64,000 nt of DNA from Neovahlkampfia damariscottae (GCA_016618085.1 JABLTG010000103.1:1-64000), one strand, 5' to 3'. Counted from the first letter of the stretch, positions 1 through 10,595 are shown. Numbers and translations are program-made. Notes: a model not told the origin generated them from the letters alone.

Positions 1-460
1 TAAACGAATCGAGTAATTCTCATCCATTCTTGTATTTTTTTCTTTTGTTCACTTGTTGGTTTTAAAAGAATTTTTCTTGATCGAATAATTTCATCTGTAT
101 CAAGTTGTTTTTTTGATAAACCAGTTTTATGTGAAACTTGTTTGTTTTCTTTTGGAACATTTTTTGATGAAATAAAACACCTTCTGTTAATGAAGATTGT
201 TCTACCAACTTTTTTGTCCAACAAATATTCTTGTCAACTGAAGAAGAAGAACTTGGAGGTATACTTTTCACTTGTAGCATGTCTTCTTTTTCTTTAGTTC
301 ACCAAAAAGGATACGAATCTTTTCCTTGTTTATATGTTGATTTCATATTTCTTGTTTCTTTTGTTTCTTCAAGTTTTCTCTTTTTTATCACTTCTGTTGT
401 TGATGTTGAAGTAACATTTTTTTCTTTCCAAAATGAATCCAATTTGAGCTGTTTGGACAT
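1..460 (-). CDS. Fanzor (TnpB-like) nuclease, N-terminal part, partial at the left edge
   Basis: The end of this minus-strand reading, close to base 1, has the hallmark start of the TnpB/Fanzor fold: RSRKILLKPTSEQ, then a W and ITRFV. Family members are RNA-guided DNA endonucleases of IS200/605 and IS607-type transposons and their eukaryotic descendants; the catalytic RuvC part lies outside the window. The protein starts at 460 with MSKQLKLDSFWK, which fits a PCNA-binding box (QxxLxxFW). The open frame is not continuous: a TGA lies at 299-301 and the TnpB motif is in another frame. Two GT-AG introns of the size used throughout this window (271-302 and 209-238) would join the frames exactly. 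Alternatively the copy is degenerate, because the Ser-rich unspliced frame reads more like protein. Family assignment is firm; intactness is open. Confidence 0.6.
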
Positions 461-1083
461 TTTAAATACTTGAGATCTTTTTCAGTATTTTCTAGTTGAA
501 CAACTTCAAGTAAAAATTCTAAAAATAACTGGCAAAATTAAATCGAATTGGCCACTTTTATCACAATAACCATCAATTCATTGGCCGTTGAATGTAGATC
601 CTTTATAATTTTACAAATTGCATCAGTCATTAAAGTTCTTTATTCATTCACAAAAAAATTATTCACAATCACTGCAGCACTTCATCTGAACGTGGATTCT
701 CAGCGAGGGCAGAATTATCACTAAATTACGATCAAGTTTAAAACAGCTGGAAATTTATTATTTATGAAAGATACTGATTGATGGTGAAGAAAATAAATTA
801 TTTTTACTTCCTTCTCAACCTAAAACTTTTTTTTCATCTCCTTTAATTTTCCGATTTCATTAGGAACAAGGTTATTAATAAGAAATTTTTTGAAATATCT
901 TTCAGGGCACCCATCCATGTTACCCAGCGTCAACCCATCAAAATTTTTTCTGCTCTTTTTTCTTCCTCTGGTTCATCTGGAACCACATGAATTATTGATT
1001 GATTTTCTTGTTGTAAATCTGATGTGACTTGTTTGTTGACATGGTTTTTTGTTTTTGTGGTTGTCAATTGATGTATTTGTTGA
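461..1083. other. Intergenic stretch between the Fanzor start and the next gene
   Basis: I see no convincing coding frame here. Two CCAAT pentamers lie on the minus strand (near 552 and 584), which would suit the promoter of the Fanzor gene. Downstream of the stop at 1084 the minus frame of the neighbouring gene continues for about 50 readable codons before further stops, so some of this may be its 3' UTR or a decayed extension. Confidence 0.4.
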
Positions 1084-1869
1084 TTAAATTTCTTGTTTTT
1101 GATTCAGAATTAAATCTAGAAATAGATTTGTGTTGTTAATTCTTTTTTGAAAATTTTTCAACTTTTCAAGAATTTTTGTTTCTTCTTTGTTGAATTTTTT
1201 TTGTAAAAATTTTTTTTCTCGTTTCATTTTTTTGAAGAGTCGTAGTATATTTTTATCATACCCAAAGTTGTTTTTCACTTTTTCTTCAATCTCTGGTTGT
1301 GTGAAAAAAATTTCTTCTTTTGAGATTTTTGATGTTTTTCTGAATTGTTTGATTTCAAAGTATTCTTTTTGAATTGGAAATATTGAAAGAAAATAAAAAT
1401 TTTTCAATATGGATTCTCTTTCATGATGAAAAATCCATTGAACAAATTCAAATTCAAAACATGTTTCAATGGGTTCAAAAAAATCTTTGATGATTTGAAT
1501 ATAATTTGAATAAAACTCTTTTTGTTGGTGTTTTGGTTCATAATTTAATAAATTAAAAATAAAGTTTGCTCGTTTCATTGATAGTTTAATTTCTTTGAAT
1601 TCTGTTGGTTCTTCGAAAGATGATTCAGTTTCTTTTTTCATTGAGAAATAGAAATCAAATAAATCGTATTCTATTTCCATTTCTTTGAATTGTATCCAAA
1701 GAATGTCTATCCAATGATTTTGGTAAATTGTTTTTTTTGTTGTTGTTTTTTTGCACAAGTTGAGATGTGATTTGAAAATACTTTGAAAATTCTGTTGGTT
1801 TCTTGAGTTATTCCACTGGTTGTATTCTTCTATTAATTTTTGTTGATCAAAGAGCAAATTCGGATGCAT
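1084..1869 (-). CDS. Hypothetical protein, 261 aa
   Basis: Single uninterrupted frame from ATG at 1869. I do not recognise the family. The protein is rich in Phe, Glu, Lys and Asn, predicted largely helical, with a basic, coiled-coil-like C-terminal quarter (about residues 205-250). A CCAATCA motif (1875-1881 on the opposite strand) ends five bases before the ATG, the same arrangement as many certain genes in this window, which supports the start. It lies next to the Fanzor gene on the same strand, but it has none of the features of a serine recombinase or TnpA protein, so there is no sign that the two form one element. Confidence 0.55.
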   Translation of the reverse strand: MHPNLLFDQQKLIEEYNQWNNSRNQQNFQSIFKSHLNLCKKTTTKKTIYQNHWIDILWIQFKEMEIEYDLFDFYFSMKKETESSFEEPTEFKEIKLSMKRANFIFNLLNYEPKHQQKEFYSNYIQIIKDFFEPIETCFEFEFVQWIFHHERESILKNFYFLSIFPIQKEYFEIKQFRKTSKISKEEIFFTQPEIEEKVKNNFGYDKNILRLFKKMKREKKFLQKKFNKEETKILEKLKNFQKRINNTNLFLDLILNQKQEI

Positions 1870-2267
1870 TGAAATGATTGGTTGTTAAAAAAAAGAAGCA
1901 GAAGATGTTCACATGTTTGAAAAAGAATTAGCGAAATCGGTTATTATTTTTTTGTCATAGAATCATGAAGAAATGAATAAAATGACATTCAATTACAAAT
2001 AAATTTGTCAGTGTTTAAATCACTTAAGATCTTTTGGGAAACACTAAATGAAGACAAGTCTCTTTTCAAGATTTCAAATCATCAAATAGCTTGTTCCTTT
2101 TTCTTTCTTCTTTTTTGTGGCAGATCAATTTTTCGGCACAGAAAGATAATAGAACTCGAATTGCAACAATATTCAAAGAATACAATCTTCTGAGTTTTTT
2201 CCAACTCAAAGCAAGATCATTTTGAAAACCCAAATCTCAATGAAGACAAAAGTTTTGAAAAAAACCT
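1870..2267. other. Intergenic region
   Basis: About 400 bp with no coding frame that I trust. It contains the CCAATCA promoter motif of the gene ending at 1869 (1875-1881, minus strand) and the 3' flank of the RhoGEF gene. A 62-codon plus-strand frame at 2005-2193 starts with TTG and has no protein character. Confidence 0.4.
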
Positions 2268-5200
2268 TTAATAACTGTTGAGTAATTCATCAAATGTATT
2301 CCACCAAGAATCAAAATCACTCTTCTCTTCAAACAACATTTGAATTTCAATTTTTTCTTCAATTTCCTTCACCAAATTACTTCCACTCAAAACAATTCCT
2401 TTAGTACTTTCATTAAATGACATTTCAAATTTATCATCAAAAAATAAATGAATAGCATTTACTTGACTCAATAATTCCTTCTTCAAAGAAATAAACAATT
2501 CATCATTAAAAAGAATACAACAACTAAAATTATTGATGATTTTTGTTTGATTAATCACAATTTTACATTCTTCTTCTTTCTTTTTTTCTCTAACAATTTT
2601 TTTTGCACTTGTGATCTAAATGAAAAAAAAATGAGAATTTGGAGCTGTTTCTTACTGTGAAATTGAATTTTTTTTGTAATTCTTTCATATTTCGAACTTG
2701 TCCTGCTTCTCTCATTTTCTCATTGCAATAAGAAACAATACCTGAAATTTCATCCAATGCGCTTGTCAATTGGTCATATTTCTTTGCTGATTCATTGATT
2801 GGAGTACTTCTAAGTAAATCTTCAAGAAATAAGCGATATCTAGGTAATCTTTGAACAGGTAAAACCAAATAAGATTGAATATCGACCAATAAATCTTTCT
2901 GTTTTAATTCTTGCATTTTTTCTTTCAAAAAAGCTGCAAATTTTGAATTATTTTCTCTTTCTTTTTTTAGAATTTCAGAAGACAAATCAAATCCAACAAT
3001 ATAATCAGTATATAATTTAAAGGCTTGTGAGTATTCTAATAATAAAGAACTTAATTCAAAATCTTGAGTGACATAATCCTTTTTGGCAATTTCTTGTAAT
3101 TTGTTCAAAAAGAGAACATTAATACCAAGTACAATCTTCAAACATGAAAATAACTTTTTATGGACATCTTCTGAAATGAGATTTTTTTCAGCCAATGGGA
3201 CAACAAAGTGATTATTCAAATGATTCAAATTTTTAACATATGTTCTTTCAGTAGTGATGAATTCTTTAACAATATCTTTTCTTTTTTGAAAAGATTTGAA
3301 ATTGATTTCTTCAACATAAGTGGAAGGTAAATAACCTTCTCTTTCTTTATAGAAACATAAAGTCCATCCATTTGTATCAAAATTAGTTTGTTGAACAATG
3401 ATCACTAATTCATCTCTTTCAACAGTTAATTCATTTGGATTTTCACCATGGAATGATTCAAGTAATCTTCCGATGCCATACTCTGATGATAATTGAGCAA
3501 AATCAACAACTGGTTCTTCTTCTCTTGGTGTGAGTAAAAATCCCATTCCTTTTGGAGTCTTTGGTGTTTTTGGTGTTTTTGGTTGTGAAGAAAGATGTTC
3601 TTCTTCTTTGATTGGAATTGGGATTCGGTTAAATTGAATTTTACTTCCTTGTCTTGGTATGACAATTTCTTCAGATTTTCTTTCTTTGGATTGAGTGTCA
3701 TTAAAATCTCCATTTGTGATTGAACCAATATTTGGAGAACTTCCTTTTAAGGAAGGTTTTGATTTTGATTTCTTTCCTTCTTCTCTTTCTTTGTTTTCTT
3801 TGAATTTGGTGAATGTTCTCACCAATGTTTTGAATGTTGTTTTTTCTTTAGTATCATCACTTGAACGTGCGCTAGAATTTCCAGAATCCTTTCCATCTGA
3901 ATTGCTTCCGGAGTTTTTTTTTGAATCTTCTTCTTTTCCAAGGTATGAAAATTTCCTTGTTGGAGATTCATTATAACCATCTTTGGAAATATTTTTAGGT
4001 GAATCTTTTTTTCTTTCCAATTCCAGCATGATTTGTTTTCTTGGAGAAGAAGCATCCAATGAGGAGCTTTTTGATTCACCAAAAGGTCTTGGTGATGATT
4101 TTTCCTGTAATTCCTTTCCTAATGTTCTTGGTGATGTTGATGGAGTGTACATAGATGACAAAATATTTTGAATCATTTTTGAATCTTGCATTGAAATTGA
4201 TTGGCGAACAAATGAGTTTTGAAAAACATCTTGATTGATAATTTCCTTCTTTCTTTTAATCTCTTCTAACTTTTTAGCTGCTTTTTGTAGTCCGTCTTTT
4301 TCCAATAATGTGATTAATCCATCTACTGAAGGAATTCTAATTTTAAAGATGGTGTTATCAGTTGAATAATAAAATGAAAAATAATTTGATGATAATTGAG
4401 GTTTCAATTTTGTTTTGATTTCGATTGGGTATGGATCTTTCGTGCTTTGATATTTATCCCTCGTAGATTTATCAGTTGATCTTTCATTGAAAATATTTTT
4501 GAATTCAAGTGAAAAATGATCATCTTTTCTTGATAAACCAGCAACAAAAGGTATTGATATTTCAGCTTTTTCGACTTCTGATGAGAATTTTAAATCACTA
4601 AATTTTCCAGGCATATGATTGGTATTTGGGACATAAGTTGGCAATTTCTTTCCATTGTCTTCTAAATAAATTGGATCTCCATGTTTATCTGCAAAAGAAT
4701 AAGCTAAAAATGAATCTGATTTCCAATTTCTGTTTGTCAAGAAAACTAAACTTGGAGTGACTGAACTTTCCACTTGTTCAAAAACATGATCAGAACTAAT
4801 TTTTCCAAAGTTTTGTCCAATGTTATAAACGTTATATTTCTTGAAATAAGTGACTAAAAAGTCTCCAACTGAAAAAAAGTAATTTATCGGAAAAGGAACA
4901 TCTTGTTGTGTCAATTTTTTGAATGATAAATTTGTGTAATCATAAACTAAAAAAGTTTTTTTCTTTGAGTTGTATACGATGAATCTGTTTGTTTTTTTAT
5001 TTACATTTGTTGTTATAACAGAGTCTTGATGAAAAAGTGTGAAATCTGAACCAAACTGACCATTTTGTAAATAATTTTCATCTTTAAAATCTTTTTTAAA
5101 TTGAAAGTCTGAAGAGTTTAAAATACCAATTGATTTTTCATCTTGAAAAAATAACAGTTTGAATTTTTCATCTGTTGAAATTTTTGTTATTTGTTTTTTG

Positions 5201-5455
5201 TTTGGTGTTTCAAAAGTTTTAATTAAATCATGTTCTAACTCATTATTTTCAAAGTACTTGTAAATTTTTCCGTTATCTGTTCCAACATAAACATATTCAT
5301 CTTGTTTTTTTTTTTTATTTATTTTTTTTTTTACCTGAGGTATAAAGAGCGGTAACATTTTCGTTTTTCAAAGTGATGATTTTTTTTGTTGGAAAATTCA
5401 TTCTTTTGGGATCAATTTTGAACCAACTTGAAAATGATTGTCTGTTGTCGCTCAT
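2268..5455 (-). CDS. RhoGEF: beta-propeller-like region, SH3, DH and PH domains
   Basis: Three exons; introns 5301-5334 (34 nt, nearly all A after GTA) and 2616-2655 (40 nt); 1037 aa. The spliced N-terminus reads through ENVTALYTSDEYVYVGTDNG, a WD/beta-propeller-type blade, and propeller-like sequence runs to about residue 390. A Ser/Lys-rich linker with TPKTPKTPK follows. An SH3 domain at about 645-700 ends in GYLPSTYVEEI. The DH (RhoGEF) domain spans about 705-885 with ERTYVKNL and VLPVQRLPRYRLFLEDLL, the conserved helix that contacts the GTPase. A PH domain forms the end and is completed only by splicing at the last intron. DH-PH modules exchange GDP for GTP on Rho/Rac proteins at membranes and drive actin remodelling. 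The start at 5455 lies 37 bp downstream of CCAATCA (5492-5498, minus strand). Confidence 0.88.
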
Positions 5456-5703
5456 CAACTGTAAAAACGGTGGACAACTACCAGAGCAAAATGATTGGAT
5501 AAAAAAAATGATAAATTAATATTATTTTTTTGAATTTAATTCATAAAAATATTTAAAATAAAAAAAATTATTTTTCACCAATATCAATTCTTGTAACTTT
5601 TTGTGGATACGCAAATGATCAAACCGACATTGATTTAAATTGCAATCTTGTCAACCGTATGAAGCAATCTGATTTCTGTTGTATTAAAGAATTATTGTAG
5701 CTT

Positions 5704-6063
5704 TTAAATATCAGTTTTATTACTACCAAGATAATTTTTTAAACTTTTTTCAAAAATTTGGTGAGATTTTTCATCCCAAGGCGTAAAGATCTTTTCAGCA
5801 TTTTTTTTCAAATATTTCGGTGTTTCATCAGGATTCAAATAAGTAAATTCAGTATCTTCATTTTCATAATTGATGTCTGTTTGTAAGTTTGATTCAAATT
5901 CCTTTGCATATGCTTCAACATCTTTCTCAACCTCATTGATCAAGTCATTTGCATATTTTCGATCACAAATACCTTCTAAAAAGCTAAAAAATTCTTCTAA
6001 GCTCTCTTTTTGAAGATATTTGTGGATTTCTAAGTCAAGCATTTTTTTTTGAACCTGAGTCAT
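5704..6063 (-). CDS. Hypothetical acidic helical protein, 119 aa
   Basis: Continuous frame. The frame opens upstream at 6087, but CCAATCA (6073-6079 on the minus strand) lies inside that extension and 10 bp before the second ATG, so 6063 (MTQVQKKMLDLE) is preferred. The protein is acidic and helical, with a conserved-looking segment of aromatic and charged residues (EEFFSFLEGICDRKYANDL). No family recognised, no membrane segment, no signal peptide. Confidence 0.6.
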   Translation of the reverse strand: MTQVQKKMLDLEIHKYLQKESLEEFFSFLEGICDRKYANDLINEVEKDVEAYAKEFESNLQTDINYENEDTEFTYLNPDETPKYLKKNAEKIFTPWDEKSHQIFEKSLKNYLGSNKTDI

Positions 6064-6487
6064 TGTTGAATTTGATTGGAGGACCAAGACAACAATTCAA
6101 TTGGTGTTTTGAAGTTAGTTTTATAGGTTGAAGATAAACAATTATTCAAGAGATTAAAACAAGTTGAAGAATTGCAGGTGGATTAACTCGGCTTGATTTG
6201 GAGCTTGAAAGACCCAAGTCCTTTGTTTACCTGGAAAGAAAGACAAAGTCCAGATAGAGACATCAAAATGAGATTCATTGGTTTATTATAGCCTTTCAGC
6301 ATATTTAGCTACGCTTTGGGCCAATTGATCAAATGGACCAATCACAGATAATTTACATTACAAAAATAAATTCCAAAGCATCGGAGATTTTCCAAATTCG
6401 GAGCTATTTCGGAGGAAACGGAAAAATAGGCACCAATAAAAAGAACACAAATTCTTCATTGATATTAACTCCGAATTGACAGGTAAT
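6064..6487. promoter_or_regulatory. Divergent intergenic region with several CCAAT motifs
   Basis: About 420 bp between divergent genes. It carries CCAATCA at about 6073-6079 (minus strand, for the leftward gene), and on the plus strand CCAATTG near 6331, CCAATCA near 6343 and CCAATAA near 6433, the last about 50 bp upstream of the membrane-protein ATG at 6488. I find no open frame and no tRNA fold; a short inverted repeat (CTTTGT/ACAAAG near 6218-6252) is too small to interpret. Confidence 0.45.
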
Positions 6488-7513
6488 ATGAACAGTACAA
6501 CAAACTCAACAATTCCACCAAGTGTTTTCACTCATGACTATACATACGTACAAGGAGCTTGGATGTGTATCGCTTGGATGTATCCTATCCACATTGGTTT
6601 TGCTTATCTTGTCGCACTCATGGGTATTGGCGCTTTTATCACAAGAGTAATCAAACCGATCATGTTCTTACATGTTTGGTTCGGAAGATTATTTATGATC
6701 TTCATGTTTTGCACAATGGCTTCATCTTTGGTTATTTTCAACACTGGATTACCAACAGCTATCATGGTCTTTTTTGTTCTGCTGACAATTGGACAATCTG
6801 TTGGATGGTTAGCTATCAAAATTCATCAAATGATTATGGAGAAAAAAGCTTTGGCTATTGTTCAAAAGAAAATCATAACAATGATGGCTAATGGAACAAA
6901 AATAACAGATTTCGAAAAAGTAGCAACAGCCAAACTTCAAGAAGTCTCTACAGAAGGAGAATATGGAACTGAAGCAAAAGAACGTAATTCAATTTCAGAT
7001 AACAATTCAAATGATGGAAGCTCTGCAGACGAAGAAAAAAAAGATCTCGGAGAAAAAGGAGAAAATGGAGAAAAAGGAGAAATTCATGAAAATGTTGAAG
7101 ACAAAGTCGAAAGCATTGGAACAAATGCTTTTAATTTACAAAAAGAAATTGGAATAGCTAAAGGTCAAATTGCAGGCAGCAAAGGATTTTTTGGAAGATT
7201 TTTTTCATTGAAGTCACTTCATGCACTTGGTATGTTTGTTGCGTGGTGGAATATTTTCGGAAGAGCAGCTGTTACAAATCCTGCTAAATGGGATGGATGT
7301 TGGTCTTATCCAGCTTACAAAGATACTACAGGAAATGTAGTGTATGCAAATGAACTCAAAGACAATGGATCAAGTTTTGTTGCAAATGTTCCATTATTTG
7401 TTTCTGTTTCATTTGTACCAGCATTCGTATTGTTCATTGCTTTCGGATTTTGTTATTCATTGGCTGCTGGACTGATAGCTTTGTATAAACAAAAAAAAGC
7501 GGAAAAAAAATAA
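6488..7513 (+). CDS. Multi-pass membrane protein (DUF2306 or cytochrome b561-like)
   Basis: 341 aa from the ATG at 6488; the open frame extends 12 bases further only through a TTG. Hydrophobic spans lie at about residues 25-50, 58-82, 88-112, 240-262 and 297-328. The second span contains FLHVWFGRLFM, a histidine plus GR pattern seen in DUF2306-type and b561-like haem membrane proteins, but other histidines do not give a clear haem pattern. Residues about 150-215 form a long acidic, Gly/Glu-rich cytosolic loop with repeated GEKGE units. Predicted plasma or endomembrane protein; the transported or reduced substrate cannot be read from sequence. Confidence 0.75.
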   Translation: MNSTTNSTIPPSVFTHDYTYVQGAWMCIAWMYPIHIGFAYLVALMGIGAFITRVIKPIMFLHVWFGRLFMIFMFCTMASSLVIFNTGLPTAIMVFFVLLTIGQSVGWLAIKIHQMIMEKKALAIVQKKIITMMANGTKITDFEKVATAKLQEVSTEGEYGTEAKERNSISDNNSNDGSSADEEKKDLGEKGENGEKGEIHENVEDKVESIGTNAFNLQKEIGIAKGQIAGSKGFFGRFFSLKSLHALGMFVAWWNIFGRAAVTNPAKWDGCWSYPAYKDTTGNVVYANELKDNGSSFVANVPLFVSVSFVPAFVLFIAFGFCYSLAAGLIALYKQKKAEKK

Positions 7514-7563
7514 ATTATTGTAAATTTTCAACCAAATCTGATTCATTTTTTACAACCTAAAAT

Positions 7564-8642
7564 TTATTTAAAATATCTAAACACTTTTGATTCATGTTCC
7601 ATTTTTTTTGTTTGTTGATTCCAACCAATAAAATGACCTGTTGAATCACCAGACATGAAAAAAATATCAGCTTGAAATTTTTTTGGTTGATAACATACAG
7701 AAAGTGTTGATTTTGGTTTGGGATGATATGAATGTAATGTTGATTTCCAAGTACTATTTGAAACATGATAATGTTGAACACCTCCATCAACAACATAAAG
7801 TAATTCCGCATGAGGTGTTGATGGATTATAGAAGGCTTTCAAATCACCAAGAACTTTTTCTTTGAATGGGTAATAATCAAAAATCCATTTATCTTTCAAC
7901 CAAAAAGCATAATATGCTTGTGTATTTTGTTCGAAAAATACAGACGAATGTTTGCGTTCATCTTCATAAACTGCACTAATAGAACCTGTTGCCTTGTGAT
8001 CATTGAATGTTTTATTATCATGATTCCATGCACGATTGTCACCTAAATACCAGTAATGAATTTGATAATTCATTCCAACATAAAACACTGCACTGTGCTT
8101 TTTGTGATGTTCATATACAGCTGATATATCACCATGAACTGGAAATTCATAAAATGTTTTGTAATCATGTGCCCATCCATGGGAGCCCAAATAAAAGTAA
8201 TTTAAACAGCCTTTTTCGTCTGCAAAGAAAACAGCAGCATGGTTTCTTTGTGGTTCAAAAACAGCAGATATTCTACCAGAAACTTTACCAGCACTTTTAA
8301 AACTTTGGTTATCAATCTTCCAGCCACCATCTTTTTAAAAATTAGTTATTAGTTTTAAAACAAACTGTGGAAGTAACCATAAGAAAGGTATCCGTCTTCA
8401 CCTTGAAAAAATACAGCAGGATGTTTTCTTTGTGGTTCATAAATAGCTGAAACATCACCTGTACAAATTGGAAATGTTTTTTTATCTTCAATCCAAGTTG
8501 AATTTTTTTTGTTAAATGTGTAATGGATTAGTTGTGATTTTTGTGATGAAAAAATACAAGTGGAACCATTTTCTGGATCGTAGACGATATCTACAGCTCC
8601 TACTTCATATAAAATTTTCTTCAAAAGAGCAAAGTTGGACAT
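7564..8642 (-). CDS. Beta-propeller lectin-like repeat protein
   Basis: Two exons, intron 8331-8365 (35 nt, GTTTGT...AAAAG); 347 aa. The protein is a tandem array of about seven blades of 42-48 residues with the consensus G.ISAVYE..RKH.AVFF....Y.Y.YL...W..D...F. The blade pattern, with strand-forming aromatics and a regular GDISAVYE/GSISAVYE motif, resembles fungal fucose lectins and bacterial PLL-type propeller lectins. No signal peptide is visible, so it is probably cytosolic or released non-classically. The spliced junction completes the second blade (YFHNGGWKID), which confirms the intron. CCAATCA at 8667-8673 (minus strand) lies 24 bp upstream of the ATG. Sugar specificity cannot be inferred. 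Confidence 0.75.
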
Positions 8643-8704
8643 GTTGTTTTGAGGAACTGAGAAAAATGATTGGTGTAATTTCCGTGATTTAACTTATTAA
8701 AAAA

Positions 8705-10552
8705 TTAATTTATTAAATGTTTGTATTCCTTTGGTAATTTATTTTTAAATTCATTTTTTAAATGATTATCAATCTCAAAGTAATGTTTCAAATGTTGATT
8801 GATAAATTTTAGAATCAAATTTTGAACATCAGTAAAATTGATTTTACCTTTCCATTTGAATAAATTATTCAATAACTGAAATGATTTTTCAATTTGAATT
8901 TTAAAAAATTCCAGTTTCCAATCAAATTTTAAATTTGGTAATATTAGCTCATCAATAAAAATAGAAAATCGTTCAACTAAATAAATTGAAATTTCTTCAG
9001 GAATATCAATAAACATTGAAACATCATTCATTAAAGAAACTAAATTTTTCGTTTCAGCACTGGAAAAAACATCATAACAATTTTGAATTGAATGACTTAA
9101 ACGAGGAATCAAAATTTTCAAAATCAAATTTGGTAAAATTTCATCTTCACTTTGAAGTTGTTTAAACCATGAAAAATCAACAAAAGAATTATTGTTTTCC
9201 AATGGATCCCAAGAAATCATCTCCAATCTGATAAAAGGAGCGTACACTTTTTGAAGTGATAAATTGCAATATGTGTCATTGAAGGATTTTTCAAATTTTG
9301 TTTTCCATTCATTAAATGATTGTTTTATCTTTGAAATTGATGAATAATCTTCAATTGTGTCAGAAAATATATCTTTGGCATCTTGAAAAATCTCTTCCAT
9401 TTCAGGTGTTGATTGGATAATTTTTGAAGATTCAAATGAAGCAATTCTTTGATTTTTTTCATCGTCATTAGATATATCAAGCTTATCCTTTTGGTATTGC
9501 ACCCATTTATCCCTTTTTTCTTGAGAAAATTCTTTTCTAAGACGTAACAAATCATTTTCACAATCTTCTATTTCTGGAACTTTCTTATCAATACAATCAA
9601 TTAAATCTTCAATATAACTTCTCATTTTTTGATAAAATATGTATTGTTGATTTAACGAATCGAAATCTTCAATTATTTTGTCCAATGAGCCTTCATTTTC
9701 TTTGTAGGTTGTTTCATAATATTTGAACTCTTTTTCATCCTTTTCATTTGCTTCATTGATCAATTTTAATGTGTCATTCAATTCTTTCTGAACTTTTTCG
9801 AAAGAGTCAATATGAGCAATTTGCACATCTTTCTGTTTGATCTTTTCCAATTTTTTTTCCTTCTTTCTTTTCAAAACATTAAAACCTGCATTTTGCAATT
9901 GCAATTCCTCCCATTCTTTTTCATCAGAATCTGAGTTTGATTCTTCACTGCTTACAACTTCATGAGTTATATTTCTCTTTTCAGTGGTCATTCCAAATTT
10001 GATCTTTTTTCCTTTATGTTCTTCAAAAATTTCGTCTTCATCTTCATCTGAGGATTGTGTTGAATTATCTTCTTTGTCTTCATTTTTCTCTAAAGGAATG
10101 AAATTTTCTTCATTTTGGGCTTTTAATCTCTTCATTTTTGCGTTTTGAATTGAAAATTCATCCAAAATTTTTGTGGAATTTTTTTCATCTGAAATTTGAT
10201 TTTTAGGAACTCTTTCAATATATTCTGTTGTTTCTATTTCATCATTTTCATTTTTGAATGTTTTTTTTTTTATAACTTCTTCGAAATCTGTTTTTCCTTC
10301 TTCAACACCGTTATACAAATCTTCAACTGTTCTCTTCAAATTATCTAAATTATCATCACTATAATAACGTTTTGTAGTTTTAAAATTATCATGTTTTTTT
10401 TTTGTTGAAACCGCAAAACCAGATTTTGTTTTGTTAACTTTTTTGAATTCATGTGTTGAACTATTTTTTTTTGGAATCACAACTATTGGTTCCTCTTTTT
10501 CATCTTCATCTTCAAAACTTAACAATCTGATCTGTTTTTTATTTTTCTTCAT
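8705..10552 (-). CDS. GCFC/PAXBP1-type spliceosome-associated protein
   Basis: 615 aa, intronless. The frame opens further upstream, but the true start is set at 10552 (MKKNKKQIRLLSFEDEDEKEE): the LLSFEDEDE box is the usual N-terminus of the family, and the upstream extension overlaps the divergent gene. Middle region: acidic, then a coiled coil with IEDLIDCIDKKVPEIE. The GCFC domain starts near residue 440 with SFNEWKTKFEKSFNDTY and APFIRLEMISWDPLE, the most diagnostic segment. Relatives (PAXBP1, GCFC2, plant ILP1, yeast Ntr2) act in the nucleus in splicing and intron-lariat spliceosome turnover, which suits an intron-dense genome. Confidence 0.85.
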   Translation of the reverse strand: MKKNKKQIRLLSFEDEDEKEEPIVVIPKKNSSTHEFKKVNKTKSGFAVSTKKKHDNFKTTKRYYSDDNLDNLKRTVEDLYNGVEEGKTDFEEVIKKKTFKNENDEIETTEYIERVPKNQISDEKNSTKILDEFSIQNAKMKRLKAQNEENFIPLEKNEDKEDNSTQSSDEDEDEIFEEHKGKKIKFGMTTEKRNITHEVVSSEESNSDSDEKEWEELQLQNAGFNVLKRKKEKKLEKIKQKDVQIAHIDSFEKVQKELNDTLKLINEANEKDEKEFKYYETTYKENEGSLDKIIEDFDSLNQQYIFYQKMRSYIEDLIDCIDKKVPEIEDCENDLLRLRKEFSQEKRDKWVQYQKDKLDISNDDEKNQRIASFESSKIIQSTPEMEEIFQDAKDIFSDTIEDYSSISKIKQSFNEWKTKFEKSFNDTYCNLSLQKVYAPFIRLEMISWDPLENNNSFVDFSWFKQLQSEDEILPNLILKILIPRLSHSIQNCYDVFSSAETKNLVSLMNDVSMFIDIPEEISIYLVERFSIFIDELILPNLKFDWKLEFFKIQIEKSFQLLNNLFKWKGKINFTDVQNLILKFINQHLKHYFEIDNHLKNEFKNKLPKEYKHLIN

Positions 10553-10595
10553 GGTTGTATTTGTTGAAGTGTCAATTGTTTTGATTGGATAAAAA
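10553..10595. promoter_or_regulatory. 43-bp bidirectional promoter with a single CCAATCA box
   Basis: The whole space between the divergent start codons at 10552 (minus) and 10596 (plus) is 43 bp and contains one CCAATCA (10582-10588, minus orientation). If the plus-strand gene instead starts at 10668 the gap is 115 bp, still with this single motif. Confidence 0.5.

Noticed and set aside
1084-1869. Possible transposase partner of the adjacent Fanzor
   Set aside because: No serine-recombinase, Y1-transposase or DDE motifs; its CCAATCA promoter looks like that of ordinary host genes.
2005-2193. 62-codon plus-strand frame
   Set aside because: TTG start, compositionally random, no promoter motif or homology.
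6200-6260. Inverted repeat in the divergent intergenic region
   Set aside because: Stem of only about six base pairs, expected by chance in AT-rich DNA.
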